This document shows positions 12,005 to 23,344 of a stretch of DNA of 60,000 nucleotides, piece after piece; position 1 is the stretch's first letter, and every line of letters starts with the position of its first letter. This stretch comes from Polytrichum commune (taxonomy: Eukaryota > Streptophyta > Polytrichopsida > Polytrichales > Polytrichaceae), in assembly GCA_950295325.1 (NCBI GenBank), contig OX485803.1:58979554-59039553 (forward strand). The letters are read 5' to 3'. The notes beneath the pieces are model-generated. The model made no database searches and was not told the DNA's origin. It was given only the letters and a program-made list of their open reading frames with translations. The position numbers were made by a program, and so were the translations under genes.

Positions 12005-14088
12005 CTAGGTAGATGGTAATTGCAACAACAAGGCTTCTAAAAATGGATCCTCGGGACTGATACCAGTATCAAACACAATTCTTGGTGGAATCATCCCAGA
12101 CTCAAATTCATATGAATTAGCTACCGATTTTGCAGCAGGTCGGTGCTCTAATTCACCCTCGAAGATCGGAGGCTCCTCATCAACAAGTTGGCTGATGTCT
12201 TGGAGGTTTGCATCTGGACGGATATGATCTAAAATCGGCAGAGCAGCAAGCCAATCTTGTTTAACAGCCAACCCCCTGCCAGATTCAGAACTTTCCACGA
12301 GAGCACTTGGATTTGTAGGAGCATTCTGGTAGTCACGCATAATGCACGGAGGACGTTGCCAAGTGGTCCAACGAATCTCCTCGTCATCGTTATACTTGAT
12401 GCACTGCACTGTTTGATTTCTGAGGTCTTGAGCAAATTTGAGGTGTTTTTTGTCTGTGCAGCTGGGACGCAGCGACGCAAACGGCGAGTCGAGTTTCGGC
12501 AGACGTTCAAACACTTCGGGAGAGTATTCGAAGTTGTAATCTTGTGCTGTCGGCTGGCTCTCAGTGTAGTAAGTGAGTATGTCACGAGCTATGTGAACAT
12601 CGACTTCTCTCTTGTATGTGCCCATCCATATTTTCTTCTTGAATCGCTTGGGCCTGCTTTCAAGAATGTAGCCACGTTTGCGAAGCTGTATTCCCTTCGT
12701 GCACAGTGCTGTCTTCCTCCTGGCCAGAGATTGTTGACCCACAGCAAGGTTGTGGAGCTGCAAGTTGTAATTGTATCTGTGATGAAGATCAACCATTATT
12801 GCAAGGATTAGCACATGGTAGTCGTCTGTCTGAGGAATGGAATCGCCTCACGAAATAGCCATTCAGGTTGCATTGATTGCTGTCACGTACAAGAATCCTC
12901 ACAAACTTGCAAGCATGCTATTGGTGCAGACAAAATCGTGAAGTATCGACAGTGGAGAGATATCAGAGAGTCACATCTTTAACAGATTGTACATGTCAAG
13001 AGTTACTAACATGCACTATCAGGAAAAGGGGGTCTTTTCAACAGAGCTCATTTGCTACAATGTCATCTAGGACCTGTCAAAACATCACATATTGTGTCAC
13101 GTGGTCGATTTGACACACATGGGACACACATGTGACACAAAATGTGTTCTTTTTAATGGGTATTACATGACACATGTCAAATGGGTCGTGTGGAAACGAC
13201 CCCTTGTTCCTACTAGCAGTGATTCTTGGGATCCCAAGTAAACGGGCAAGTCCAAATCAGATCAATCTCATGTAAAACCATGGCAGCATAAAAATATTTG
13301 GTCCCACATAAACATCAAAGGGCCTGTTTTGATACACTTTGAGAGCAAGCCAGCTATATTTCTTTCCATTACCTATCTGCCATGAACATAATGGCACCTC
13401 GACAAGCTCCGCAATCTTTCACGCAAATTTATGTAATAAGCCTTCAACTTTTAAATTTGAATTTAGCAAACTTTATACAGGGTCACGGATGAACCTTACA
13501 GAATTAGTTTGCCTATTTGACTCACTCACCATATAACGCCGCGATCTCTATGATAAGAAAAGCGTATGATACTATATTTAATAGGAGAAACTCCGTCTTT
13601 GTACAGAATAAGAGAGCGGGCATGCTGACCCATCACACACCATACATCACACTTAAGGCAATGCTCACACATTAACTTAAATGTATTGTAAATTGCACTG
13701 AACGCAGTCACTGATATTCTAGGCGGGGTAGGAATTCAGTTGTTTGCTAAACTGCTCCTATCAACTTAAAACCTCCTAAGGGAAAGACAGGCAGTGGGAT
13801 AGTGGCAATTATGAAGATTACTCGGAGAGGTGATGAGAGGTGATGGACTTGAGAATTTTTTTTTATGGCCATATTTGAACCCACATTTCCACATGACCAG
13901 CATATTCCACACTGGACAAGTCGGGTGAGGAGGAAAGACATAACATGCCAACACGCGCCAAGTTTCTCAAAACTAAGTGCATGGATGCTATTCACTCTGC
14001 AAGCACGAAATATGACGGGTTAAGTTTGTGAATAAACCTACCTCTCGCGATTTTCGGATCCATCGTCATTTTTGAACTCTCCAGACAT
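12005..14088 (-). CDS. putative AP2/ERF-like transcription factor
   Basis: Coding exon 1 runs 14088-14042 (ATG at 14088; donor GCGAGAG/GTAGGT). Coding exon 2 runs 12776-12005 (acceptor ATCACAG/ATAC). The phases join (AG + A) to give 272 residues. Residues about 48-109 read KRGYILESRPKRFKKK, IWMGTYKREVDVHIARD, ILTYYT, then NFEYSPEVFERLP. This resembles the second half of an AP2 domain: the 'WLGT(F/Y)' strand, an amphipathic helix 'EEAA.AYD', then 'NFP'. The canonical YRGVR start is missing, so the domain is divergent or truncated. The N-terminus is basic and the C-terminal 80 residues are acidic, as in an activation region. The exon extends open and in frame 5' of the ATG (acceptor CTTTTGCAG before 14181), so a longer N-terminus from an exon ending at 15503 is phase-compatible. 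I am fairly sure it is a gene and less sure of the family. Confidence 0.5.
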
Positions 14089-14181
14089 GGTGCCACGAAA
14101 TGAAGGAACAACTTCAATCTCAAAAGCAACCGCACGGGGACCTAGAGTACTCGCGGGAGTTTGAATCGGCTTGTGATTGAT
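14042..14181 (-). other. second exon of the AP2-like gene (part UTR, part coding)
   Basis: Bounded by acceptor GCTTTTGCAG before 14181 and donor GAG/GTAGGT after 14042, 140 nt. The frame is open throughout and contains the proposed ATG at 14088 in a GGCACCATGTC context. Confidence 0.55.
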
Positions 14182-14389
14182 CTGCAAAAGCATTCGTAGA
14201 GTTAAAATGTAACCCCTGAGATTATGCAAGTTGTAATGACCCTGCTTACTATCACGCAAGCATAAAGAGTTACCGGAAAGCCCAAGTTGTTGTAAAAAGA
14301 AATGTGTTGGGAGAGCCTGTCACGACACTATCTCAACGAAAGGAGATTTAAACGAGAAATGCGAATTCCAGCATCACCACTGCAACCAG

Positions 14390-15330
14390 TTGACTGATGG
14401 TTTCTTAGGAAGGACTTGAATTACCACCATTATTCTCAGAAACTCGAAGAAGAAAATTTCATCAGCGAAACACAAAGAAATTCCGTATCCACTTGACAAG
14501 AACACGCCGTCAATTAAGACTGATGCTGTAGGCGGATCCATCCTCAGCCAAACCATCCGTGGAGACTGGGACTACCACCGTTCTTCCTTAGAAAATACTC
14601 GTGGTATTTGTCAAATTGTCATAAACCCAGAATTGTGCATATCGTAGAAGTATTTCATTTCATGAATGGAACTCGAGGGATTTCCTTAAGCACTTAACAA
14701 GAACGAGACGCCATTTGACAGTGATGGACACCTGAAAGCCCATACTTGCCTGGAAGCTCATATTATTAAGGATTTGTCACATATCCACCCGGAAACCTGG
14801 GCTAGTGAGCACGAAGTGAAGGGATCATCCATCAACAAGATACAATGACTAAATCCTTAACCAAATTTGACAACAACAACACGATATTTCAGATTCATGG
14901 ACACCTCAAAGCTCAGACTATCACAAACCCTACTCAAGCACTCGTGGGTTTATGAAGTCGTCACAGACTCTACCCTGAAATCTGGGTCAGTGGCCTATTC
15001 AGTACATGGACAGCCCATGAATGAGATACGAAGACTTCAAACCTTAACCAAATTTGACAACAACAAGATGATATTTCAGATTATGTACATCTTCAAGCCC
15101 ATACTTGACGGTAGGATCATACTACTAGAGTTCCTTCTCAAGCACTCGTGGGTTTTAGGAATTGGCGCAAACCCACCCTGAAATCTGGGCTGGTGGCCGA
15201 CATAGTAGAAGGACAACGCATCAACGAAATACACTGACTAAAAGCCCTTACCACTCCACAAGAACAAGACGCCATTGAGAGTGATGCTATCTTTAAACCC
15301 AATCGGACAAAAACCCATCATTTTGTACCT
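14390..15330. repeat. degenerate tandem repeat in intron 1 of the AP2-like gene
   Basis: Several words recur in order: ACAAGAAC..GACGCCATT (14,493, 14,697, 15,258); ACACCTGAAAGCCCATACTT-like (14,728, 14,897, 15,088); CCTTAACCAAATTTGACAAC (14,854, 15,041); CAAGCACTCGTGGGTTT (14,936, 15,140); ACCCTGAAATCTGGG (14,972, 15,174). Spacing is about 190-280 bp, implying four or so decayed units. Confidence 0.6.
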
Positions 15331-15502
15331 GCTAACCTCATGAAGAAACATCAAAAACATAAACCTCATGAAGAAACCTCATGAAGAAAAATCAAAAACA
15401 TAAGATGTCCTCCAGAGATACTCAAAACCTTGGTCTTAACAGAATGTGGAGAAGATGGGTAAATCTAGAAATTCTTCGGGGTTATTGTGTTCAATAATGT
15501 AC

Positions 15503-15560
15503 CTGCTGCTTCCGTTTGATCCGCCCAAGAGCATGGACTCGCGCGTCCAGCTTCTCTCCC
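15503..15560 (-). other. possible 5' exon of the AP2-like gene
   Basis: A good donor (CGGAAGCAG/GTACAT) falls after 15503 on the minus strand. The GC-richer sequence before it suits a leader exon. Its frame ...ARVHALGRIKRKQ ends at phase 0, matching the open frame entering the exon at 14181. It may equally be untranslated. Confidence 0.35.
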
Positions 15561-15709
15561 CAACAACTAGAACAACTCAATTTTGTGTTAAAGAGCAATG
15601 ACGTTCGTTTCTCAATGACCGCCTCGACTAATAAAACATCCAGAAACACCTTAACATAAAACGAGAAACCTGTGCATAAACGGAAAACCAAATCGGTCGC
15701 CCTCCACAC

Positions 15710-16080
15710 AAGCCCTTCGCGGAGAGTTTATTCTCCAAGCTTCCTATGTGTGGAGAATGGTGTGGAGGCTTAGCCGACAGACGGCGTCTTGGCCGACAGT
15801 CGGAGCGTCTCGTCCCGGCTTGCTTCGCGCGTCAGTCAGCGGCTATCTGCGTCAGTAGACTTGAGACCCAGGTGGCAGCAGGCCAGGGGTCAACCAAAAT
15901 CCTGGCTTGGTGAGTCCTCGTTGGGTCAACCAACCGATCTCATTTCGGTGTAATAAGGTTCCAGCCTTATGAGATGAGAGTGATGTAAGCAGATAAAGAC
16001 TCAGGGTGCACCGTCCTCTGATTGATGAGACTCGATCCATGCAGGCTCTCACTTAGAAGAAACTCCATTGCATGCCACAA
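15710..16080 (-). promoter_or_regulatory. GC-rich putative promoter with two DRE-like cores
   Basis: This stretch is more CpG-rich than its surroundings and lies just upstream of the possible first exon of the AP2-like gene. Two GCCGAC cores occur in a direct repeat (about 15,771-15,776 and 15,792-15,797), each followed by AGACGG/AGTCGG and a GCGTC word. GCCGAC is the DRE/CRT core. No TATA box was identified. Confidence 0.3.
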
Positions 16081-16140
16081 TGTATTACTATTATTAGGCT
16101 TCAAGAATCGCAGTCCAGGACCATTTTCCCGATAAATTAT

Positions 16141-17660
16141 GTTGTCTGTTGAATAAACGGTTGATAAAAAAAACTTCCGTTACTTGGCATGAACTTAAAA
16201 AGTTGAGAAGACATTTCTTCAAACATGTGTTTTGATGAAACCTTCCATTTTCCATGTATGTGGACTCTTGCTTGGAAAGCTCATGGCATGGCAACCTTGT
16301 ACCAAGTTCTAGAAAACCTCTCTTACCAAGTATCATATCCTATCATCATGTGGCTTGGTGTTGTAGAACAAACGGTTGATAAAAAACTTCCGTTACTTGG
16401 CATGAACTTAAAAAGTTGAGAAGACACTTCTTCAAACATGTGTATTGATGAAACCTTTCATTTTCCATGTATGTGGACTCTTGCTTGGAAAGCTCGTGGC
16501 ATGGCAACCTTGTACCAAGTTCTGGAAAACCTCTCTTACCAAGTATCATATCCTATCATCATGTGGATTTGTGTTGTAGAACAAACGGTTGATAAAAAAA
16601 CTTCCGTTACTTGGCATGAACTTAAAAAGTTGAGAAGACACTTCTTCAAACATGTGTATTGATGAAACCTTCCATCTTCCATGTATGTGGACTCTTGCTT
16701 GGAAAGCTCATGGTATGGCAACCTTGTACCAAGTTTTGGAAAACCTCTCTTACCAAGTATTATATCCTATCATCATGTGGCTTGGTGTTGTAGAACAAAC
16801 GGTTGATAAAAAAAACTTCCGTTACTTGGCATGAACTTAAAAAGTTGAGAAGACACTTCTTCAAACATGTGTATTGATGAAACCTTTCATTTTCCATGTA
16901 TATGGACTCTTGCTTGGAAAGCTCATGGCATGGCAACCTTGTACCAAGTTCTGGAAAACCTCTCTTACCAAGTATTATATCCTATCATCATGTGGATTTG
17001 TGTTGTAGAACAAACGGTTGATAAAAAAACTTTCGTTACTTGGCATGAACTTAAAAAGTTGAGAAGACACTTCTTCAAACCTGTGTATTGATGAAACCTT
17101 CCATCTTCCATGTATGTGGACTCTTGCTTGGAAAGCTCATGACATGGTATTTTTGTACCAAGTTTTGGAAAACCTCTCTTACCAAGTATCATATCCTATC
17201 ATCATGTGGCTTGGTGTTGTAGAACAAACGGTTGATAAAAAAAACTTCCGTTACTTGGCATGAACTTAAAAAGTTGAGAAGACACTTCTTCAAACATGTG
17301 TATTGATGAAACCTTTCATTTTCCATGTATGTGGACTCTTGCTTGGAAAGCTCATGGCATGGCAACCTTGTACCAAGTTCTGGAAAACCTCTCTTACCAA
17401 GTATTATATCCTATCATCATGTGGCTTGGTGTTGTAGAACAAACGGTTGATAAAAAAAACTTTCGTTACTTGGCATGAACTTAAAAAGTTGAGAAGACAC
17501 TTCTTCAAACCTGTGTATTGATGAAACCTTCCATTTTCCATGGATGTGGACTCTTGCTTGGAAAGCTCATGGCATGGCATTTTTGTACCAAGTTTTGGAA
17601 AACCTCTCTTACCAAGTATCATATCCTATCATCATGTGGCTTGGTGTTGTAGTTCAAGAC
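16141..17660. repeat. 214-bp satellite array, seven units, dimeric higher-order repeat
   Basis: The unit starts ATGTGTATTGATGAAACCTT and contains TTGGAAAGCTCATGGCATGG, TACCAAGTTCTGGAAAACCT, CAAACGGTTGAT, GTTACTTGGCATGAACTT and AAAAAGTTGAGAAGACACTT. Unit starts lie near 16225, 16438, 16652, 16867, 17081, 17296 and 17510, with spacings of 213-215. Odd units carry CCTTCCAT and even units CCTTTCAT. Units 2 and 4 share GTGGATTTGTG; units 5 and 7 share CCTGTG and an ATTTTTG variant. This means a two-unit (about 429-bp) block was amplified. Partial, diverged units flank it at 16,141-16,220 and 17,660-18,040. The open frames it creates are not genes, since 214 is not a multiple of three. Confidence 0.92.
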
Positions 17661-18040
17661 TATCTCTCCGAGGTATTGCGTTTTTGAACAAAAGGTGACA
17701 ATACCTTCAATTAGCATGAACTCAAAATTTTGAGGAAGATTCCATTTTCAAACATGTGTATGATTGAACCCCTCATCAACTCTCAAATAGCCGATCACTC
17801 GTTTAAGAGTAGAAAGGTTATCAAAACTCATCACATTCTTCATCCATAGAGACATGATATCGTTTATAGTTTTGTCCATGAGTTTTGATCGATTACGATT
17901 GTTAACTAACTTGAGTAGGTGGATGACTAGCTGGTCTACTCTCACTTAGAAAGCCCATGGTTACCGGGTGGCTACCTTTGTACCAAGTTCCTAAAAACCA
18001 CTCTTACTTTATTACATGATATCATGGAGCGGTTTGAAGT
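17660..18040. repeat. diverged satellite units, one split by other sequence
   Basis: After the regular array come TAGCATGAACTCAAAATTTTGAGGAAG and CAAACATGTGTATGATTGAAC, recognisable as a decayed unit. About 150 bp of unrelated sequence follows (about 17,790-17,940). Then AAAGCCCATGGTTACC...TTGTACCAAGTTCCTAAAAACC resumes the unit. Confidence 0.55.
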
Positions 18041-20041
18041 TGCAACTCGGGACTGAATCTCCAAGCTCTCGTCCCAAGATAGAGTGGAGTCCGTTACCTA
18101 CCCTATATAGAGGTAGTGGAGGTCATTATGAGGTGGCGTCACTAATGGCACCTAAAAGCGTCACTCCGTGGACCCATACACTCCTACACCATGGGGAACG
18201 CTTCAAAGCAATAGAGTGTTGGTGATTAGGAAACGTTTATAGGTGTTGGTTTTGGATGGGGGCTGGGTGTTGGTTTTAGCACCCTCTACCTTAATGAGCA
18301 AAAAGGATGACAACAACTTCATATTGACTTTACTCACAAAGTTACAAAATGGCTGGTGCTTCTCCCTAAGTTTCAACCTCCTCCCAGACACTTGGGGCTT
18401 CAAAGGCTTCCAGCACTATGACTCAACTATATTTTGCGGAGGCTATTCAAAGTAAGTTAGTTAGGAGGAAATTAAATGATCGATGCGTGCATCCATAAAG
18501 CATGGACCCGTTTAATGGGTCATTTTCCCCTTATTAAAGCTCTCTGGACAAAAACCACGAGGGTTAACTTCAAACTTACTATTTAATTACTTTATCCATT
18601 TGTTTTCAACCCAGGAGACCTTTCACACCCAATCGGCTTTTTCTTATCCCTCCGACCAGTCAAACTATCAAACACAGTGTCAATTTTTTTACTTTACTGG
18701 GGCCAGCTCCCACTAAAGCAATGGTAGCTGCTACTGCTCCAATGTTAACCTAAGCCACTCTATAGCAAAAAATTACAAATAAAATAAAATAAAATAAATT
18801 TTAGTTTACCTGCAGCCTAGACACGCTGTGCATTGTAGTTGTCACAATGCCGTGGCCCTAGGTTCCCAACATTTGAGGTTTCAAGAAACTTGAAGTCAAG
18901 TTTTGGAAATGGACCACCGTGGTTGTGATGGGAACACCACCATTTGCCTTAATTAGTGCGGGTTACCATGTGGAATAACATGGTGCTAGAGTTATTCAAG
19001 CATATATGATGAAGTGGGAGAGGGAATGAGTATACCTCTCGTCCATCCAACAAAAAATTCACGAGAATAATATGCACATGGAGGTGACTCGTTTTTTGAA
19101 GTTGACTTGACACTATAATCAATCTCAAAGACCCCAAAATAATCTAGCAAAGCACATTTTAACTTAACCATTCACCTACAATGACTATTTTATTTAACAT
19201 GGAAAGATGAGGGGTTTAGGTTATGCTTGTATACAACAATTCCTCCCTACTTCACTACAGGTTGGTTGGGTGGGTTTGTGAATGGAGAACTTGGAGTACA
19301 ATTGAAAAGGTTGGGAACATGGTTGACAAAGTGGGTGGTTGATAGGCTCATTCTTCTCCATCCACGATTCCACATGTCTTTAAATTAACTTCAAAGACCC
19401 CAAAGTAGTCTAGTGAAGCACATTTGAGATGAATTAACCCCTAAACCCAACCAATTATGTACTAGTCACAACAATGTCGGGCCCACCCTTCAAGATCCTT
19501 CATTTTTAGTAGTTTAGTTTTCTTGCCGTGACCACCAATGTCGTTGCAATCACCGGATCATTGGGAAGCGAGGGCCGCTTCACACTATGACAGTCGAAGT
19601 TGAGAGGTTGTGGGATTGAGTGGCCAAGTTTTGTTAAGAATCCAAAGAAATGGGCTTCAAATAATCAATAAAATATAGTAATTGGAGCCTTCGGCCAGGC
19701 ATAGTATGAAGCCTCCAAAAGCCAAGCCCAAAGTCCAAACCCAAAGGAGAATTCCACTTTGCTCCTTGCCCAAAACAACCCTTCCAATCTAACAACCAAG
19801 ATCTTGTCAATGATTGATTTTTTTAATGAAAAAATACCAACAGCCTCTCGACCATAGTTTGGATTTCCATTCCCGTCCAACCCAAACTTCCTTTGAGAGT
19901 CCGTCGCCTTCTTCAAAAAGCAATCAGTTTAAATTGTAACAGCCTTTGGACTTTAGCCTTAGTGTGAAGGGTCGAGAGACCGAACTCTTGGCTTCTTGCA
20001 ATATGATTGGTGGAAATTGACGGCCTCTCGACCTTTGGCCA
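18041..20041. other. spacer with a local duplication
   Basis: No gene is recognised. A block (CAAAGACCCCAAA.TA.TCTAG..AAGCACATTT) occurs at 19,124 and 19,391, indicating a 267-bp tandem duplication. TAAAATAAAATAAAATAAAT at about 18,780 is a simple repeat. Confidence 0.45.
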
Positions 20042-20985
20042 TACCGTACGTTAAGGGCAGCTTTGGCACAAAATAATTCTAAAAATAAACGCCGAAAAAT
20101 TTGGAATATTATTGGCATTTTTTGCCGAATATAAAATTAATTATTTTTCAAAATTGCCAAAAAGTAAGAAATTTTTACTTCTCACTAGAGTTTTACTTAC
20201 AATGGAAGCATATGTGAATTTTGAAAGAGAGAAGGTGCTCCTTTTGTAATCAAGCTCACTTACATTAGTCCACAAAGAATATGGGTTAAGAAGTAGCAAG
20301 ACTCTAGGTGAGGCTTTTCAAATGTGTTGTACACAAATTTTTGGAGTCCAATTGAGCATAGAAGATGAAGTTTTATAGAATTTTGTCCAACTAACAAAAG
20401 TTGAGAAATCAATCCTTCTTCCACCTCCAATAAGTTTTGTGTCAAAATAAGTCTTTATGCAAAAGATATGGACAAAACATTGCAGCCGTGTAAAGATCAA
20501 AAAATAAAATGCGTTCATAACAGTTTTTCGGAGTCATTTGTGCATAGAAGATGAACTTTTTTGGAATTTTGTTGGTCTAAGAAAAGTTTACAAATCAAAT
20601 AATCTTTCACCTCCAACAAATTTTATGTCATTTGAAGACTCTATGCAAATGTTATGCGAGTTATAAAAATGAAGTCTAACTCGGTGCTTTACCTCAAAGT
20701 TTACATATCCCATATGCATTGTTGAACACAACTCCACTCTACTTGCATAAAGCACAGAGCATTCTCTACTCTTCACTCACATCTTACTTGTCATTCAATG
20801 CAAGAGAGATGTACAAGATATAAGCTTACATAGAAAATTAAAAATGAATTTAAGCTGAATTTTAAAAATTAAAAGAAAAAATTGCCGAAAATATGAGTAT
20901 ATTATTTATAGGTGCCGAACACTATTTTTTTACTTTTAATAATTATTTGGCAAGAGAGCGCCGAAGCTGCCCTTAACGTACGGTA
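20042..20985. mobile_element. 944-bp TIR element of unassigned superfamily
   Basis: The left end TACCGTACGTTAAGGGCAGC begins at 20042; its inverse complement ends at 20985. The match covers 22 bp without change and then decays (TTTGGC.../TTCGGC..., AAATAATT). The interior is AT-rich and includes two copies of a 170-190-bp block (GAGT.CAAT/TTTGTGCATAGAAGATGAA, at 20,345 and 20,529). No transposase is visible. Target duplication is not clear beyond a possible TA. Confidence 0.65.
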
Positions 20986-22300
20986 GTGTGAAGTGCCCCT
21001 TAGATTACCCAACTTGGTGGCAAATGAATTTAGCACAAGGTACAAGGAGCCTATGTAGCTAGGCATGTGTGGGCGGGCAGGCTTGAAGAGAGTGAGTTTG
21101 ACGGTGGACTATTTATTTATCATCTTAAGTCTTGTAGATCAATGATCAAGTGTGAGTATAAGGGCCACTTCACACACGAGCCAAGAGCCGTGACTATGAA
21201 GTTGTGAGAGCCTAAAAGAAAGTGTTCAAATGCCGTCCCAAGACACCTTCAAAAATCATGTAATGTGGTCATATGTAACCACAAAGTCACGGACCCTCAA
21301 GTGTAGTGAACTCATATATGACCGGGCCTTCAACCAAATGCTATTTCAATGAGTTTCTATTCATGTGGGTCCTCATGCATGATAAAATATAATGAATGAT
21401 GTAGACTATAAAGTAAAGTTTCCAACGATTAAAACGGGTTCTCGATGATAAAATCAACGTTCTCATTAACAAATAAGTATTCTTACATGATTTAGCCTAT
21501 AAATAAAGGTCCTCACGTTTTAAAATTTTACAATGATAAAATCATTGTTTCTCCTATGAGTTTGGGATTAGGATGCGTTCTATACTTGTGGTTGGATGTG
21601 CATGCCTATTCACTTGGTGCATTATTGTATTCTTTTTTTTATCCCCGTCATGATATAATTGATTTACATGTTTATATATTTGGTTGCATGTGTATTATTA
21701 GTCCCCTCATGTATTTTTTTTGGTAGATTTCCATAATTAAGATGTCCCCACTATATCAATATGTATATTTACTCGCACCAATAAATTTGTTGAACTTTGT
21801 TGATTTGGCATACCTTCTCACTTGTAATTTTTGTTGCATATCTAGTATTAAATACTCTTATCTCTCTATTAGGTTTGAATCTAGTACATAATCCTCCTCT
21901 AATTCATCTAGTAGTAACGAATACATGATTTACAAGCGGGAATAAGAAACAATGTTGCAATCTATGACAGTTAAGAGTTGAAATTTAATAATTTACGTGA
22001 ATTGGTTGAGTTCATATGTATGTTAATAAATTGATGTTAGTGTTGTCGTATTCTAGTTGTGATTAGTTAAGCACCGGTCATAGTTTGATGACCGCGTAGA
22101 AGAAATTTAACTTTAGGATGGATTAGGGCTAAGCAATGGTGGCGACGTTGACAACTGAACCTTAGTTGTCAATGATACCCTTGTGTCCTAACCTTGAAGG
22201 TTTTTTATTAGCCAAAGGGTTCTAAAATATTACGGTCTTAGAACTTACATCTTACTTTCAATTCATACAAAGCTTACAAATCTTACTTACAAAAATTGTT
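20986..22300. other. AT-rich spacer
   Basis: No exon, RNA gene or clear transposon end is seen. A GAGCCAAGAGCCGTGACTATGAA-like block near 21,179 resembles GAGCCAAGAGCGACCATGAA at 24,568 and 24,712, indicating a dispersed repeat. Confidence 0.4.
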
Positions 22301-22309
22301 GGGGATCAA

Positions 22310-22445
22310 TTAGCTAATGTGAGAGCAACTCCAACACAATTCAAGAATATTACAAACTTCATGTTTGATGAGTTTAAGGATTTATGCATAGATGTGTATC
22401 CAACTATTGTTGTACCACATGGAAGCCCCAGAGTGTCGGTGGGCG
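22310..22445 (+). pseudogene. Harbinger-like transposase N-terminal fragment
   Basis: The frame ANVRATPTQFKNITNFMFDE FKDLC.. resembles the segment preceding the DDE domain in plant HARBI1-like proteins. Only about 45 codons remain, then the frame breaks. The call rests on pattern resemblance. Confidence 0.35.
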
Positions 22446-22486
22446 GCCATATAAAATCAATCTTCAATAACAAATTATACATTTTC

Positions 22487-22800
22487 TTATGTTTTCTTAC
22501 TTATTCTCTCAGTTTCTTCATCAAAGTATTCATCTATCAAACACTCTTTCAATATAGACCATGACGTCACATTGACATGTTCCCGAATCTTTTGGATTCT
22601 CTCACAAATTTTGAAAACCATGGCTAAGTCAAAGGTCTGCATCATACGACGCTCTTGTACTTGATGCACCTCCATCTTACAAACATATGCCCTCAAGAAA
22701 CTTGTAATATTTTTTCCTTCAAATCTACCAACTCTATGAACAACATCTTTGAGGGCTTTCGTAACTCATGACTATCAAAATTTCTTCTATTTTGCTCCAT
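22487..22800 (-). pseudogene. LTR-retrotransposon gag-like fragment
   Basis: On the minus strand a KALKDVVHRVGRFEGKNI..FLRAYVCKMEVHQVQERRMM segment leads into IREHVNVTSWSILKECLIDE YFDEE. This arrangement (a 'VG.F.G.NI..FL..Y' motif, a helical middle, then 'W......L..EYF.E') is the one I know from plant retrotransposon gag proteins. It is shifted between two frames and has no protease or RT beside it. It is a dead fragment. Confidence 0.4.
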
Positions 22801-23344
22801 AAACATGGCTAATGCTCCTAAAATATTTTCTATGTTTTGTCTCTCTCCCATAGCCTCCTTATTTTTCCCCATTATGCCCTAACCAACCTAGTTGTCCCAA
22901 AGCAGCTCTCAGTGGAAGCACCAAAAATATTGTATAAAGATCTTTGCTATGGGAAAACGCGAAGTTTCTAGCTGCAACTGGACTAAGGTAAGGATGGAGA
23001 AAATGAAAACTCAAAAACTCAAAACTCTTGACAGAAACATGAAAAAAAAGAAATTATTCGAAGGGAAAAAAAAACTTCCTTCCCCCATCTTTATATAACC
23101 ACTTACATTTTTGACAACTATATAACTAACTTAAGACAACTCACTATCTTTTAGGCAACTTTCTATAGATAACTATCAACCAACTAACTTTTAACAACTA
23201 TCTTTAGACAACTCACTATCTTTAGACAACTAGGTGATTACTGTTAACTTTTCTTTTTACTATCATTTCTATGAAATCAAACGAAATAACAATATCATTT
23301 TTATTTTTATTTTATATCTTGTAAAAATTTGCTTTACGACACCG

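Noticed and set aside
14374-14556. An extra minus-strand exon in intron 1 of the AP2-like gene
   Set aside because: The stretch belongs to the decayed intron repeats and shows no consistent splice pair.
16225-17622. A series of similar 60-80 codon frames on both strands
   Set aside because: They come from the 214-bp satellite. The period is not divisible by three and the frames stop at unit borders.
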